DNA of 64,000 nt from Stenotrophomonas tumulicola (GCF_014117215.1 NZ_JACGXS010000007.1:1-64000), one strand, 5' to 3'; positions 27,619-37,252 are shown, numbered from the stretch's first letter. A program made the numbers and translations. Notes: generated from the letters alone by a model not told the origin.

Positions 27619-28053
27619 ATGAAACGACGTGCCATTCCCCGCATTTCCTCGCCGCGCCGGCAGTCCGGCATGAGCCTGCTGGAAATCATCATCGTCATCG
27701 TGTTGATCGGCGCCGTGCTCACCCTGGTCGCCAGCCGCGTACTGGGCGGTGCCGACCGCGGCAAGGCCAACATCGCCAAGGCCCAGGTGCAGACCGTGGC
27801 CAGCAAGGTCGACACCTACCGGCTCGATACCAATCGCCTGCCGTCGAAGCTGGACGAACTCGTTACCCAGCCGGCAGGTGTCAATGGCTGGATGGGTCCC
27901 TATGCCAAGGCGTCGGACCTCAATGATCCATGGGGCCGTCCGCTGGAGTATCGTGCGCCGGGCGAAAACCAGGATTACGAGCTGGTCAGCCTGGGCAAGG
28001 ACGGCAAGGCCGGCGGCACCAGCTTCGATGCGGACATCCGCTACGAGCAGTGA
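27619..28053 (+). CDS. gspG: Major pseudopilin GspG/XpsG
   Basis: This is the main subunit of the periplasmic pseudopilus. ATG at 27619 gives 144 aa; an upstream in-frame extension overlaps gspF and is not needed. The prepilin peptidase site is G/MSLLE, with Glu at +5 and the hydrophobic helix IIIVIVLIGAVLTLVA. The conserved C-terminal part (DPWGRPLEYRAPG, then SLGKDGKAGG) carries the calcium-binding loop of GspG proteins. Processing requires a prepilin peptidase that is not encoded in this window. Confidence 0.94.
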   Translation: MKRRAIPRISSPRRQSGMSLLEIIIVIVLIGAVLTLVASRVLGGADRGKANIAKAQVQTVASKVDTYRLDTNRLPSKLDELVTQPAGVNGWMGPYAKASDLNDPWGRPLEYRAPGENQDYELVSLGKDGKAGGTSFDADIRYEQ

Positions 28054-28070
28054 CAGCGACCGGCCTGGCC

Positions 28071-28541
28071 ATGACCCTGCGTGGTGCGCGTCGGCAGGAC
28101 ATGCGCGGCATGTCCCTGCTGGAGATGCTGCTGGTCATCGCGCTGATCGCCGCGGTGGGGCTGCTCACGGCCGGAATGTTCTCGCGCGGGATGGGGGGGA
28201 TGCAGTTGCGCAACGCCGGCAAGGACATGGCCAACCAGTTGCGACAGACGCGTGCCGAAGCCATCGCGCGCGGCACGCCGCAACGTTTCGTCATTACCCC
28301 GCGTGAGCGCCACTGGCAAAGCGCGCCAGGACGACAGGGAACGCTGCCCGACGCGTTGCAGGTCGAATTTGAAGGGGCGTCGCAGCTGCAGCACGACGCT
28401 GGCGAGGGCGTGATCGAATTCCATCCCGATGGCGGCGCCAGCGGCGGACGCATCGTGCTCAAGCGCGGTGATGCGCGCTGGCGCATCGACGTGGGCTGGC
28501 TGACCGGTGAAGTGACCTCACGGCCGGAGCGCGCGCCATGA
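28071..28541 (+). CDS. gspH: Minor pseudopilin GspH/XpsH
   Basis: This is a minor pseudopilin near the tip of the pseudopilus. It has 156 aa from ATG 28071. A GTG at 28050 overlapping the gspG stop would add seven residues; neither start has a clear Shine-Dalgarno sequence. The leader ends at G/MSLLEMLLVIALIAAVGLL, a standard prepilin cleavage site and helix. The rest matches a GspH domain (MANQLRQTRAEAIARGTPQRF). Confidence 0.88.
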   Translation: MTLRGARRQDMRGMSLLEMLLVIALIAAVGLLTAGMFSRGMGGMQLRNAGKDMANQLRQTRAEAIARGTPQRFVITPRERHWQSAPGRQGTLPDALQVEFEGASQLQHDAGEGVIEFHPDGGASGGRIVLKRGDARWRIDVGWLTGEVTSRPERAP

Positions 28542-28996
28542 CGCACGCCGTTGCGCGACCCAGGGCCCGTTCCGGTCCCCCACGGCGGCATGCACATGGC
28601 TTCACGCTGTTGGAGGTGCTGGTTGCCTTCGCCCTGCTGGCACTGTCCTTGACCCTGCTGCTGGGCACGCTGTCGGGTGCGGCACGGCAGGTCGGCCAGG
28701 CCGACCTGCGTTCACGTGCAGTGCTGCACGCGCAGTCGTTGCTGGCGGGTGCCGGCGTGCAGGCGCCACTGCAGGAAGGCCGCCAACTGGGGCAATGGGA
28801 AAACAACCGCTACCAGTGGTCGTTGCAGGTGCGGCCGTACGTGGAGCCGCGTGCCGGAAATGCCGCCAGCGACATCGCGGCCGGCCCGCGGCTGGTGGAA
28901 CTGGAACTGCAGGTGCGCTGGGCACAGCAGCGCGGTGGCCAACTGACCTGGCGCACCCTGCGCCTGCTTCCGCCGGTGCTGGAGAGCGCTCCATGA
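28538..28996 (+). CDS. gspI: Minor pseudopilin GspI/XpsI
   Basis: This encodes a 152-aa minor pseudopilin that forms the tip complex with GspJ and GspK. The leader is long and basic (MTHAVARPRARSGPPRRHAH), with cleavage at G/FTLLEV and Glu at +5. Its ATG overlaps the gspH stop (ATGA), so translation is coupled. The rest (VEPRAGNAA to VRWAQQRGGQLTWRTLRLLP) fits the GspI fold. Confidence 0.9.
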   Translation: MTHAVARPRARSGPPRRHAHGFTLLEVLVAFALLALSLTLLLGTLSGAARQVGQADLRSRAVLHAQSLLAGAGVQAPLQEGRQLGQWENNRYQWSLQVRPYVEPRAGNAASDIAAGPRLVELELQVRWAQQRGGQLTWRTLRLLPPVLESAP

Positions 28997-29625
28997 GGCG
29001 CACCGTACGCGGCTTCACCCTGATCGAAGTGTTGCTGGCCACGGCGTTGCTGGCCGGTGGCCTCGCGCTGGCGTTCGTCACGGTGCGTTCGGCGATGACC
29101 ATCAGCCAGCGTGGCGAGGCCATCGCAGCCGACAATGAGCGCATGCGCGCGGTGCAGGGCCTGCTGCGGCGCCAGCTGGCGCAGGCACTGCGCAGCCCGA
29201 TCGACCCCCTGGACCCCGCGCGCGAACCCCTGTACTTCGTCGGCGAAGCCCAGCGGCTGCGCTTTGTCTCCGAGCTTCCCGGTTACCTGGGGCGCGGAGG
29301 CAGCTACGTGCACGACCTGCAGGTGGTGCGTGGCACGCGGGGCGTGCGCCTGCAGCTGGGCCTGGTGATGGTGCAGGACGGTGAGCAGATCGCCGAAACG
29401 CCCGCGCGCGCGCCGGAACTGCTGGCCGACGACCTGCGCCGGGTGACATTGCGCTATCGCGGGCGTGATGCGGCCAGTGGGCAGCTCACCGAGTGGGAGC
29501 CGGTCTGGGCCGATACCCGTCATCCGCCATTGCTGGTGTCCATCCAGGTCGACCCATTGCAGGGAACCCCCTGGCCTGAGTTGCTGGTAGCGCTGGAGAA
29601 TGCCAGCCAGGGGAGCAGCCGATGA
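28993..29625 (+). CDS. gspJ: Minor pseudopilin GspJ/XpsJ
   Basis: This encodes a 210-aa tip pseudopilin. ATG at 28993 overlaps the gspI stop, which decides the start against a longer upstream frame. The leader is short (MRRTVRG) with cleavage G/FTLIEV and helix LLATALLAGGLALAFV. The C-terminal half has the GspJ pattern LRYRGRDAASGQLTEWEPVW. Confidence 0.9.
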   Translation: MRRTVRGFTLIEVLLATALLAGGLALAFVTVRSAMTISQRGEAIAADNERMRAVQGLLRRQLAQALRSPIDPLDPAREPLYFVGEAQRLRFVSELPGYLGRGGSYVHDLQVVRGTRGVRLQLGLVMVQDGEQIAETPARAPELLADDLRRVTLRYRGRDAASGQLTEWEPVWADTRHPPLLVSIQVDPLQGTPWPELLVALENASQGSSR

Positions 29626-30500
29626 GCGCGTGCGGCAACCGCAACCCACGCGGCGCGGCCCTGGTGCTGGTGCTGTGGCTGGTGGCGCTGCTGACCGCGC
29701 TGGTCGGTGCATTCGCACTGTCCGCGCGCATCGAGCACCTGCAGCAGCGGGTGCAGGACGATACCGGCCGCGCCCAGGAAATCGGGCGTGCCGGGGTGGC
29801 GTACGCGATGTCGCGCCTGCGTGCGGACCCCTTGCGGCCACCCTGGCAGCCTGATGGCCGGCTGTACCGTTGGAGCTTCGACGGCGCGCGGGTGGACATC
29901 CGTGTCGAGGATGAGAGCGGGAAGATCAACATCAACCTGGCTGACCTGCAACTGCTGCAGGCGTTCCTGCAGGCGCTGGACGTGCCGGCGGAACAGGCCG
30001 CGCACCTGGCCGGGGCGATTGTCGACTGGCGCGATGCCGACGACCTGAGCCCGCCCGGGGGCGGTGCCGAGGCCCCGGACTATGTCGCCGCAGGCCTGCC
30101 CTATGGGCCGCGCAATGCGCGTTTTGACACGTTGGGCGAACTGCAGCGCGTGTTGGGCATGACGCCGGCGCTGTATCGGAAGATGCGGCCGATGCTGAGC
30201 CTTTATGGGCGCCAGGCACGCCCGGATCCCCGATTCGCCAAGGGCCCGGTGCTGACGGCGCTGGGCCTGGATGCCGCGCTGATGCTGGCCCAGCGCGAGC
30301 AGCAACAGCAGGGGGCTGGTGGAATGTCGGATACGCCGGCCCTTGCCAGCGGCAGTGGCACCTATAGTATCGAGTGCCGCGTAACGGATCAGCGCGGACG
30401 GGTCGCGGTCAGCCGCGCGGTGGCACGCAACAGTCGCAGCGTCGCCACGGGGCAGGCATACACAGTGCTTCAATGGGAGCAGGGAATGGCGTCGCAATGA
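29622..30500 (+). CDS. gspK: Minor pseudopilin GspK/XpsK
   Basis: This encodes the 292-aa largest minor pseudopilin, which caps the tip. The leader ends at PRG/AALVLVLWLVALLTALVG; as usual for GspK the +5 Glu is missing. The body has the typical DESGKININLADLQLLQAFL and IVDWRDADDLSPPGG motifs. A run of Gln near 225-230 is unusual but probably a loop. It has a 4-base overlap with gspJ. Confidence 0.92.
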   Translation: MSACGNRNPRGAALVLVLWLVALLTALVGAFALSARIEHLQQRVQDDTGRAQEIGRAGVAYAMSRLRADPLRPPWQPDGRLYRWSFDGARVDIRVEDESGKININLADLQLLQAFLQALDVPAEQAAHLAGAIVDWRDADDLSPPGGGAEAPDYVAAGLPYGPRNARFDTLGELQRVLGMTPALYRKMRPMLSLYGRQARPDPRFAKGPVLTALGLDAALMLAQREQQQQGAGGMSDTPALASGSGTYSIECRVTDQRGRVAVSRAVARNSRSVATGQAYTVLQWEQGMASQ

Positions 30501-31648
30501 CTGCATGGCAGGACGGTTTCAGGCAGGTGGCAGGCCAGGTTGCGCCGCGCGCCGGCCATTTCCTGCGCTGGTGGCGCGGGTCGCTGCTGGCGTGGTTGCC
30601 GTTGCGCTGGCAGTGGGCGCTTGGCTGGGCGCCCGCGCGCCTGTTGCTGCAGGTCAAGGGTGACGTGCTGCTGTTGACCCGTGAAGTGGGGTCGCAGCGT
30701 ATCGAGGCGGGGCGCCTGCCCTGGCCCTGCGAAGCGACGGCGTTGTCGCAGGTACTCGAGCCGCGCGTGCACCGGTTGCCGCGGTTCTGGCTGATCGCCG
30801 CCGACCAGGTGCTGCGGCGTACGTTGCGGCTGCCGTCCACGGCGGCCGAACGCCTGCACGATGTCATGGCCTACGAGATCGACCGGCAGACGCCCTTCAC
30901 CGCCGAGCAGGTCAGCTTCGATGTCCGTCCGCTGGGCCTGGTGTCGCCAGAACAGCTGGAAGCGGAGCTGGTGGTCCTGCCGCGGGTGCGCCTGGAACAA
31001 TGGCAACAGTCCGTCGGCAGCTGGGCCGATGCCGTGGGCGGCATCGATGTCCTCGGCGAGGATGGCAGTCCGCTGCAGGTCAACCTGATGCCCATGGCGC
31101 AGCGCCAGCGCACGGGTAACCCGCAACTGCGCGTGGAACTGCTGTTGGCATGTGCGGCGGTGGTGATGCTGCTGCTGGCGGGCAGCCAGCTGCTGGACAA
31201 CCGTGAACAGGCTGCCGACGCACTGCGCGGCGACGTAGAGCGCAGCGCCCGTAATGCCCGTGGCGTCGCTGACGAGCGCGCGCAACTGCAGGCGCTGGTG
31301 GACGGCGCGGCCTTCCTGGACCAGCAACGTGCGCAGCGTCCGGCCATGTTGTCCTTGTGGAACGAACTCAGCCGGCTGCTACCCGACGGCACTTACCTGG
31401 AAAAGATGGGCGTGGAAGGCAACCAGCTGCAGCTGATCGGCCTGAGCCGCGAAGCCAACCAGCTCGTCCCGTTGCTGCAGGGCTCGGCCTTGTGGCAGCG
31501 GGTGAACCTGACCGGCGTGCTGCAGGCAGACGGCAGTGCCGGTGGACGTGATCGCTTCACCCTGACCGCCGAGCTGCGCCCTGTCGCCGCAGTTGCCACG
31601 GTGCCTGCGAAGGAGGCGGCCGATGCCGATGCCACCCACCGCCCGTGA
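30497..31648 (+). CDS. gspL: Type II secretion assembly protein GspL/XpsL
   Basis: This is the bitopic inner-membrane protein that recruits GspE to the membrane. It has 383 aa from ATG 30497, overlapping the gspK stop. The first ~200 residues form the actin-like cytoplasmic domain. One membrane helix lies near 213-230 (ELLLACAAVVMLLLAG), and a PilN-like periplasmic part follows (LWNELSRLLPDGTYLEKM). The long open frame upstream belongs to another frame of gspK. Confidence 0.9.
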   Translation: MTAWQDGFRQVAGQVAPRAGHFLRWWRGSLLAWLPLRWQWALGWAPARLLLQVKGDVLLLTREVGSQRIEAGRLPWPCEATALSQVLEPRVHRLPRFWLIAADQVLRRTLRLPSTAAERLHDVMAYEIDRQTPFTAEQVSFDVRPLGLVSPEQLEAELVVLPRVRLEQWQQSVGSWADAVGGIDVLGEDGSPLQVNLMPMAQRQRTGNPQLRVELLLACAAVVMLLLAGSQLLDNREQAADALRGDVERSARNARGVADERAQLQALVDGAAFLDQQRAQRPAMLSLWNELSRLLPDGTYLEKMGVEGNQLQLIGLSREANQLVPLLQGSALWQRVNLTGVLQADGSAGGRDRFTLTAELRPVAAVATVPAKEAADADATHRP

Positions 31649-32378
31649 CCGTTGGCTGGCCCTGGCATTGCTGTTGGCCGTGCTGGGGCTGGGTTACCTG
31701 TTGCTGGTGCATCCCTGGTTCACCGTGCCCTGGCGTGCGATCGACCAGGAAATCGTGGCACTGCAGGAGCGCCAGCAGCGCGTCCAGGCACAATTGGACC
31801 AGCAGCCACAGGTCGAGGCACGCCTGCGCGAGGTGCGCGACAGCCTGCGGCAGCGTCCCGGCTTCCTGGCCGAAGCCACCGCAGAGGGCGCGGCGGCTGC
31901 ACTCGGCGCGCGCGTGCAGGATGCCGTGCTGTCGGCCAGCCCCGGCAACCAGGCATGCGTGGTCAGCAACCGCACGCCGATGCCCGACAACCGTAGCGAT
32001 GCCACGCGTGTGCGGGTGGCGATGCAGGTAAGGTTGCGCTGTGGCGTGGAGGAAATGGCCAACGTGCTGCATACGCTGGAGACCGGTACGCCCCGATTGT
32101 TCGTGGAGAACCTCAACATCCTCGCGCAGCGTTTCCAGCAATCCCCGGATGAGGCGGGAACCGGGTTGGACGTATCCTTCGAACTGGTGGGCTACCTGCA
32201 ACCCACGACGGGTGTGAACCCCCTGCCGGCGCGCCCTGCGGAAGAGGCGGCAGCGCCACCGCCACCGGCCGCCGATGAAGGGGAGCCGGTGCCGGCGGGC
32301 TCGCCGGACGATGCGGCTACCGTTGGTCCGTCCAGTGACGCGGTGCCGGAAGAGGGGGGCATTGCCGATGCGGATTGA
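31623..32378 (+). CDS. gspM: Type II secretion protein GspM/XpsM
   Basis: This encodes a 251-aa bitopic membrane protein that stabilises GspL. A short cytoplasmic end is followed by one helix (LALALLLAVLGLGYLLLVHPW), a coiled coil (VALQERQQRVQAQLDQQP) and a ferredoxin-like periplasmic domain to about 200. A Pro/Ala/Asp-rich tail ends the protein. It overlaps gspL by 26 bases. Confidence 0.88.
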   Translation: MPMPPTARDRWLALALLLAVLGLGYLLLVHPWFTVPWRAIDQEIVALQERQQRVQAQLDQQPQVEARLREVRDSLRQRPGFLAEATAEGAAAALGARVQDAVLSASPGNQACVVSNRTPMPDNRSDATRVRVAMQVRLRCGVEEMANVLHTLETGTPRLFVENLNILAQRFQQSPDEAGTGLDVSFELVGYLQPTTGVNPLPARPAEEAAAPPPPAADEGEPVPAGSPDDAATVGPSSDAVPEEGGIADAD

Positions 32379-33156
32379 TCGGTTCAGCCTGCGTGGGTGG
32401 ATACTGCTGGGCCTGGCCATGGTGGCCGCGCTGTCCTGGTTGGCCGCGTTGTCGGGGCTGGGACGACAGATCAGTGCACGCGCCGATGTCGTCGCCGCCC
32501 ATCCCCCGTTGCCCACGCTTGGACCACTGGCGGATGATCCGATGACCGTGCCGGCCAGCCATGCGGCCATCAGCGAACGCCCTGTGTTCGCCGAAGACCG
32601 GCGCCCGCATCCGTTCCGGCTGGGGGGACCGGCAGCATCCAACACCGGATCGTTGCGCCTGACCGGCGTGCTGTTGGCCGGCGATTTCGGCATGGCCACC
32701 CTGACCAGCGAACAGAATCGTTCGTTGCGCCTGCGCCTGGGCGGTGACGCGGTGGAAGGCTGGCAGTTGCTGGCGCTGGAACCGCGGCGGGCGACGGTGC
32801 TGGGTCCCGAGGGGGCACAGGTGCTGGAGCTGAGCGTCTTTGATGGACAGGGAGGGGAGGCACCGACCCAACTGCATGACCCACGCTCCGGCAATGGCGC
32901 CGCGCCTCCGGTATTGCCACCTCCGCCCGTGCCACGGCCTGCGCAGCCGGCGCGAGGCGCCGCCGCTGAAACGACAGCTCCCCCCGTGCCGGCACAAGGG
33001 GTCCCGGCAGCGTCGGAGCAGCCGTCGAACCAGGGGCCCAGTGAAGAACAGATGCGTGCGATCCGCGAGCGCATCCGCGCCCGTCGCGAACAACTGCAAC
33101 AGCAACAGCAACAACGCCAGCCGACGCCGCCCCCCGGCGGCGGCGCCAACCCTTAG
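32368..33156 (+). CDS. gspN: Type II secretion protein GspN/XpsN
   Basis: This encodes 262 aa with one N-terminal membrane helix (GWILLGLAMVAALSWLAALSGLG), a periplasmic domain resembling the homology region of GspC (ISERPVFAEDRRPHPF, then LTGVLLAGDFGMATL), and a long disordered Pro/Ala/Gln tail with a polyGln stretch near 240-250. No separate gspC lies in the operon, so this protein probably links the inner-membrane platform to the secretin. It overlaps gspM by 11 bases. Confidence 0.85.
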   Translation: MRIDRFSLRGWILLGLAMVAALSWLAALSGLGRQISARADVVAAHPPLPTLGPLADDPMTVPASHAAISERPVFAEDRRPHPFRLGGPAASNTGSLRLTGVLLAGDFGMATLTSEQNRSLRLRLGGDAVEGWQLLALEPRRATVLGPEGAQVLELSVFDGQGGEAPTQLHDPRSGNGAAPPVLPPPPVPRPAQPARGAAAETTAPPVPAQGVPAASEQPSNQGPSEEQMRAIRERIRARREQLQQQQQQRQPTPPPGGGANP

Positions 33157-33165
33157 AGTGAAAGC

Positions 33166-35355
33166 ATGAACCTGCGTTTCCTTTCCTGCTCGTTCGCCCT
33201 GGCCCTGCTGGTCGGCTGCAGCACCGCGCCGACGCCGGACGTACGCCGCAATGCGCGCCTGGATACCGGCGTGGACGTTCCGGTGGCTGTCGCTGGCGAT
33301 GACGACCAGTCGGGTCCCAAGGCGGTGATACGTCGCGGCACCGGCACGGTGATCAACCGCAGTGCCGCCGCGTCGCCGGCACCGTCGCTGTCGCAGGCCA
33401 GCAGCGGTGATGCCACGTTCAACTTCGAAGGCGAATCCGTGCATGCGGTGGTCAAGGCCATCCTGGGCGACATGCTGGGCCAGAATTACGTCATCGCCCC
33501 GGGCGTGCAGGGCACGGTGACCCTGGCCACGCCCAAGCCGGTGTCCGGGGCACAGGCGCTGAACCTGCTGGAAATGGTGCTGGGCTGGAACAATGCACGC
33601 ATGGTGTACAGCGGTGGCCGCTACAACATCGTGGCTGCCGACCAGGCGCTGGCCGGCACCGTCGCGCCGAGCACCGCGCCTGCTGCCAGCGCGCGCGGCT
33701 TCGAGGTCCGCGTGGTGCCGTTGCAGTACATCTCCGCCACCGAAATGAAGAAGGTGCTGGAGCCCTACGCGCGGCCCAACGCCATCGTCAACGTCGACAG
33801 CGGCCGCAACGTGATCACCCTGGGCGGCACGCGGAGCGAACTGGAGAACTACCTTCGCACCGTCGAAATCTTCGACGTCGACTGGCTGTCCGGAATGTCG
33901 GTCGGCGTGTTCCCCATCTCCTCGGGCAAGGCCGAACAGGTCGCGGCGGACCTGGAGAAGATCTTCGGCGAAGAGAGCAAGACGCCCAGCGCCGGCATGC
34001 TGCGCTTCCTGCCGCTGGAGAACGCCAACGCGGTGCTGGTGATCACTCCGCAGGCGCGTTACCTGGACCAGATCCAGCAGTGGCTGGACCGCATCGACAC
34101 GGCAGGCGGTGCCCCGCGCCTGTTTTCCTACGAGCTGCGCTACATCAAGGCGCGCGACCTGGCGGAGCGGCTGGCCGAAACCTTCGGCAGTGGCGATGGC
34201 CGGGGGAGCCGTGGTGGCGACAGCACCTCGCTGGCGCCAGGCGGGTCCTCGTCGCTGCTGGACAGCAGCGGCAACGACCGTGGCCAGGACAGCATGGATT
34301 CCTTCAGCGGAACCGGCAGCTCGACCGGTGGCACCAGCGGGCAGGGCGGCATGAGCCTGCCGCAGCGCCAGTCCGGCAACGTGAGTGTCAACCTGGAGGT
34401 GGAGGGCGACAAAGTCGGGGTTTCCGCCGTGGAGGAAACCAACGCGCTGCTGGTGCGCGCCACGCCGCAGGCATGGCGTTCCATCCGCGAGGTGGTGGAA
34501 AAGCTGGACGTGATGCCGATGCAGGTGCACATCGAGGCGCAGGTCGCCGAAGTCTCGCTGCAGGGCGAACTCAGCTATGGCGTGAACTGGTACTTCGAGA
34601 ACGCCGTGCAGGGGGCGTCCTATACCGGAGCGGTGGGCGGGGCCACCCTGCCCAACGCTGCCGGGCGTGATGTATGGGGCACCTACGCCGGTTCGATCAC
34701 CGGCAGCAGTGGGCTGGGTTGGACGTTCCTTGGCCGCAATGCCGCCGCCGTGGTCAGCGCACTGGACAAAGTGACCGACCTGCGCCTGCTGCAGACGCCA
34801 TCCATCTTCGTGCGCAACAACGCCGAAGCCACGCTCAACGTCGGCGACAAGGTGCCGATCAACACCACCACCGTCAATACCGGCGTTGGTACCAGCAGCT
34901 ACAGCCAGGTCCAGTACATCGACACCGGCGTGATCCTGAAAGTCCGCCCGCGGGTCACCCGTGACGGCACCGTCTTCATGGACATCGTGCAGGAAGTCAG
35001 CAGCGCCGAAGACGTCGCCCGCGACTGCAATCCGCAGGAAAGCAACTGCAATCCGCGCATCTCCACCCGCAAGCTGTCCACCGAGGCGGCCGTGCAGAGC
35101 GGGGACACCATCATGCTGGCCGGCCTGATCACCGACAGCGGCACCGATGGCCACAGCGGCATCCCGGGCCTGAGCCGCATTCCCGTGCTGGGTGCGCTGT
35201 TCGGCAGCAAGACCCGCAACAGCCGGCGTTCGGAGGTGATCGTCCTGCTCACCCCGACCATCGTCCGCAATGGCCAGGAGTCGCGCCAGCTGACCGACGA
35301 GTACAGCCGTCGCTTCCGCGCGATGGAGCCGATCGACGGCGCTGGCAAGAAGTAG
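33166..35355 (+). CDS. gspD: Type II secretion secretin GspD/XpsD
   Basis: This is the outer-membrane channel of the type II system. It has 729 aa. The signal ends in LLVGC, a lipobox, so this secretin is a predicted lipoprotein and may reach the outer membrane without a pilotin. N0-N3 domains occupy about 80-400, with a Gly/Ser-rich insertion in N3 near 340-400. The secretin domain has the VPINTTTVNTG and GDTIMLAGLITDS motifs and ends with S-domain-like residues. It closes the operon, the position seen for xpsD in Xanthomonas. Confidence 0.95.
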   Translation: MNLRFLSCSFALALLVGCSTAPTPDVRRNARLDTGVDVPVAVAGDDDQSGPKAVIRRGTGTVINRSAAASPAPSLSQASSGDATFNFEGESVHAVVKAILGDMLGQNYVIAPGVQGTVTLATPKPVSGAQALNLLEMVLGWNNARMVYSGGRYNIVAADQALAGTVAPSTAPAASARGFEVRVVPLQYISATEMKKVLEPYARPNAIVNVDSGRNVITLGGTRSELENYLRTVEIFDVDWLSGMSVGVFPISSGKAEQVAADLEKIFGEESKTPSAGMLRFLPLENANAVLVITPQARYLDQIQQWLDRIDTAGGAPRLFSYELRYIKARDLAERLAETFGSGDGRGSRGGDSTSLAPGGSSSLLDSSGNDRGQDSMDSFSGTGSSTGGTSGQGGMSLPQRQSGNVSVNLEVEGDKVGVSAVEETNALLVRATPQAWRSIREVVEKLDVMPMQVHIEAQVAEVSLQGELSYGVNWYFENAVQGASYTGAVGGATLPNAAGRDVWGTYAGSITGSSGLGWTFLGRNAAAVVSALDKVTDLRLLQTPSIFVRNNAEATLNVGDKVPINTTTVNTGVGTSSYSQVQYIDTGVILKVRPRVTRDGTVFMDIVQEVSSAEDVARDCNPQESNCNPRISTRKLSTEAAVQSGDTIMLAGLITDSGTDGHSGIPGLSRIPVLGALFGSKTRNSRRSEVIVLLTPTIVRNGQESRQLTDEYSRRFRAMEPIDGAGKK

Positions 35356-35455
35356 CGCACGGCAAAGGCAGTCGCATCCAGGCTGCCTGGCTTGCTAGGC
35401 TTGGGGAAACACGGCCGAGGCAACCGCCCGCCGTGCATCCACCAGCGGAGGCGGG

Positions 35456-36313
35456 ATGGGGGCGATCGTGTTGTTGCCGTTGGGCGTGGACGATTCAGCG
35501 CTGGACCGCTGTCTTGCGGCACTGGACCACGGCACGGCCGCCGGGACCGCCGTCTGGCTGGCCGACGATGCCCAGGCGGGTCCGCGCGCGCAGGCGGTGG
35601 TGGAACATTGGCTGGCCCACACCCCGTTGCAGGCGGAGTACACGCGCCGCGCCCGGCCCTTGGGTGAGGTCGCCCATCTGGACGAGATGCTGCATGCCTG
35701 TGCTGGCCTGGATGTTGCGGTGCTGGCTCCGGACAGCGTGCCGGCGCCCGGCTGGCTGGACCAGTTGCAGGCCTGTTTTGCCCGTGATGCGTCCGTTGCC
35801 ACTGCCACCCCGTGGTGCAACGCCGGCGAAACGGTGGCCTGGCCACGGATGGGTGAGATCAATCCTCTGCCGGAATCGTTGGAAGCCCTGGCCCATGCCT
35901 GTGCCGACCTGCCGCCGCAACATCCCGAGCTCCCGTCTGCGGTCACCCATGCGGTGCTGGTGCGTGGCAATGCCCGGCGCCGTGCAGGTGGGCTGGATGT
36001 GCAGAGTTATGGCGGTTGGAACGCCGCGCTGGTCGACCTCGGACTGCGCATGAGCGGCCTGGGATGGCGCAATGTCCTGTGCGAGAGCGCCTTCGTGGCC
36101 CGTGCGGGCGAGGGCGGCAACCATCCGGGTGACCTGGAAGCGCTGGCCAACCGCTGGCCGGCATGGACGCCGCGGTTGGCGGACTTCCTGATGCACGATC
36201 CCCTGCACGAGGTGCGCACGCAACTGCAGGCGCGCTACCGGCAGGCGATAATGCCGCAGGCGCAGGCGGATCTGTTCGGTGCGCCATCGCCGCCGCAGGA
36301 GCCGTCCGCTTGA
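35456..36313 (+). CDS. Glycosyltransferase-like protein
   Basis: This encodes 285 aa. GGAGG lies just before the ATG. The sequence has the general shape of a GT-A (family 2) glycosyltransferase: IVLLPLGVDDSALDRCLAAL at the N terminus, a DVAVLAPDSVPAPGWLDQL segment in place of the DxD region, and a GGWNAALVDLGLRMSGLGWR acceptor-side motif. The classical DxD metal motif is not evident, so activity is uncertain. It overlaps the next glycosyltransferase gene by four bases (TTGA), so the two are likely made together, perhaps for a cell-surface glycan. Confidence 0.65.
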   Translation: MGAIVLLPLGVDDSALDRCLAALDHGTAAGTAVWLADDAQAGPRAQAVVEHWLAHTPLQAEYTRRARPLGEVAHLDEMLHACAGLDVAVLAPDSVPAPGWLDQLQACFARDASVATATPWCNAGETVAWPRMGEINPLPESLEALAHACADLPPQHPELPSAVTHAVLVRGNARRRAGGLDVQSYGGWNAALVDLGLRMSGLGWRNVLCESAFVARAGEGGNHPGDLEALANRWPAWTPRLADFLMHDPLHEVRTQLQARYRQAIMPQAQADLFGAPSPPQEPSA

Positions 36314-37146
36314 ACCATGCCATCGTCGCCGTCGTCGTCACGTTCCAGAGCGGCAGCACCATCGATGCCTGCCTGCAACGCCTGCGCGATGCTCGTGACA
36401 TCGCCGAGATCCGGGTGGTCGACAACGGCTCCTCGGACGATACCGTCGAGGTCCTGCAGCGCCATGCCAGCCATGATGCGCGGGTGCGCTTCATCGCCAA
36501 TCCGGACAATCCCGGATTCGCGGCCGCCAACAACCAGGGCGTCGCCGCGTCGCAGTCGCCGTGGCTGGCCTTCATCAACCCCGATGTGATGGTTGATGCC
36601 GGAACGCTGGCAACGCTCCGTGAGCGTGCGCTGCCACTGGGTGACTGCCTGCTGGGGGTGGAGCAGGTGGACGAGCAGGGGCGGCAGGATGAGGCAGTGC
36701 GTCGTCGCGATCCGGACTTCCTGGCGATGCTGCGCTCGCCGGGACAGGGTTCGAAGCTGGCGATCGCGCGCGACCCGGCCAGCACGCTGCAGCCGGTGCC
36801 GGCGTTGTCCGGCGCGGTGATGCTGATGCCACGCACGTTGTTCGACCGCATCGGCGGTTGGGATGCCGGTTACCGCCTGCATGCCGAGGACCTGGACCTG
36901 TGCCGGCGCGTGCGCCAGGCCGGGGGCACGGTGGCCATCGCCAACGACCTGCAGGTGCTGCATGTGCGCGGGGTATCCAGTCGTTCGCGCCCGTTCTTCG
37001 TGGAATGGCACAAGCATCGTGGGTTGTGGCGTTACTTCGGAAAGTTCGAGGCAGGCCAGCGCAGCCTTCCCGTCCGTGCGGCCGTATGGGCTGCGATCTG
37101 GGCGCATGCCGCGCTGCAGTTGCCACGGCTGTTGCGCGGGCGCTGA
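36310..37146 (+). CDS. Family 2 glycosyltransferase, rhamnosyltransferase-like
   Basis: This encodes a 278-aa GT-A glycosyltransferase. Typical motifs are IVAVVVTFQSG at the start, VVDNGSSDDT (nucleotide binding), NPGFAAANNQG, FINPDVMV, a DxD-like site, and the acceptor-side GGWDAGYRLHAEDLDLCRR with the ED catalytic pair. This layout is common in WbbL-type rhamnosyltransferases for lipopolysaccharide or exopolysaccharide; the donor sugar is not determined. Start TTG at 36310 is chosen because it overlaps the upstream stop and begins the conserved domain. The next 430 bases contain only repeats. Confidence 0.85.
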   Translation: MNHAIVAVVVTFQSGSTIDACLQRLRDARDIAEIRVVDNGSSDDTVEVLQRHASHDARVRFIANPDNPGFAAANNQGVAASQSPWLAFINPDVMVDAGTLATLRERALPLGDCLLGVEQVDEQGRQDEAVRRRDPDFLAMLRSPGQGSKLAIARDPASTLQPVPALSGAVMLMPRTLFDRIGGWDAGYRLHAEDLDLCRRVRQAGGTVAIANDLQVLHVRGVSSRSRPFFVEWHKHRGLWRYFGKFEAGQRSLPVRAAVWAAIWAHAALQLPRLLRGR

Positions 37147-37252
37147 AGGGGTGTGTACAGCGAACGGCGAAGCCCCTCGCGGCTGGCGGCAGGATCTGCT
37201 TGCGGGGTGGCGACGGGTTCCGTGGGCCGCCAGCCGCGTTGAAAAAAAATTG

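Noticed and set aside
32317-35154. A 945-codon open frame antisense to gspN-gspD
   Set aside because: It opposes two well supported genes and has no family resemblance or ribosome binding site.
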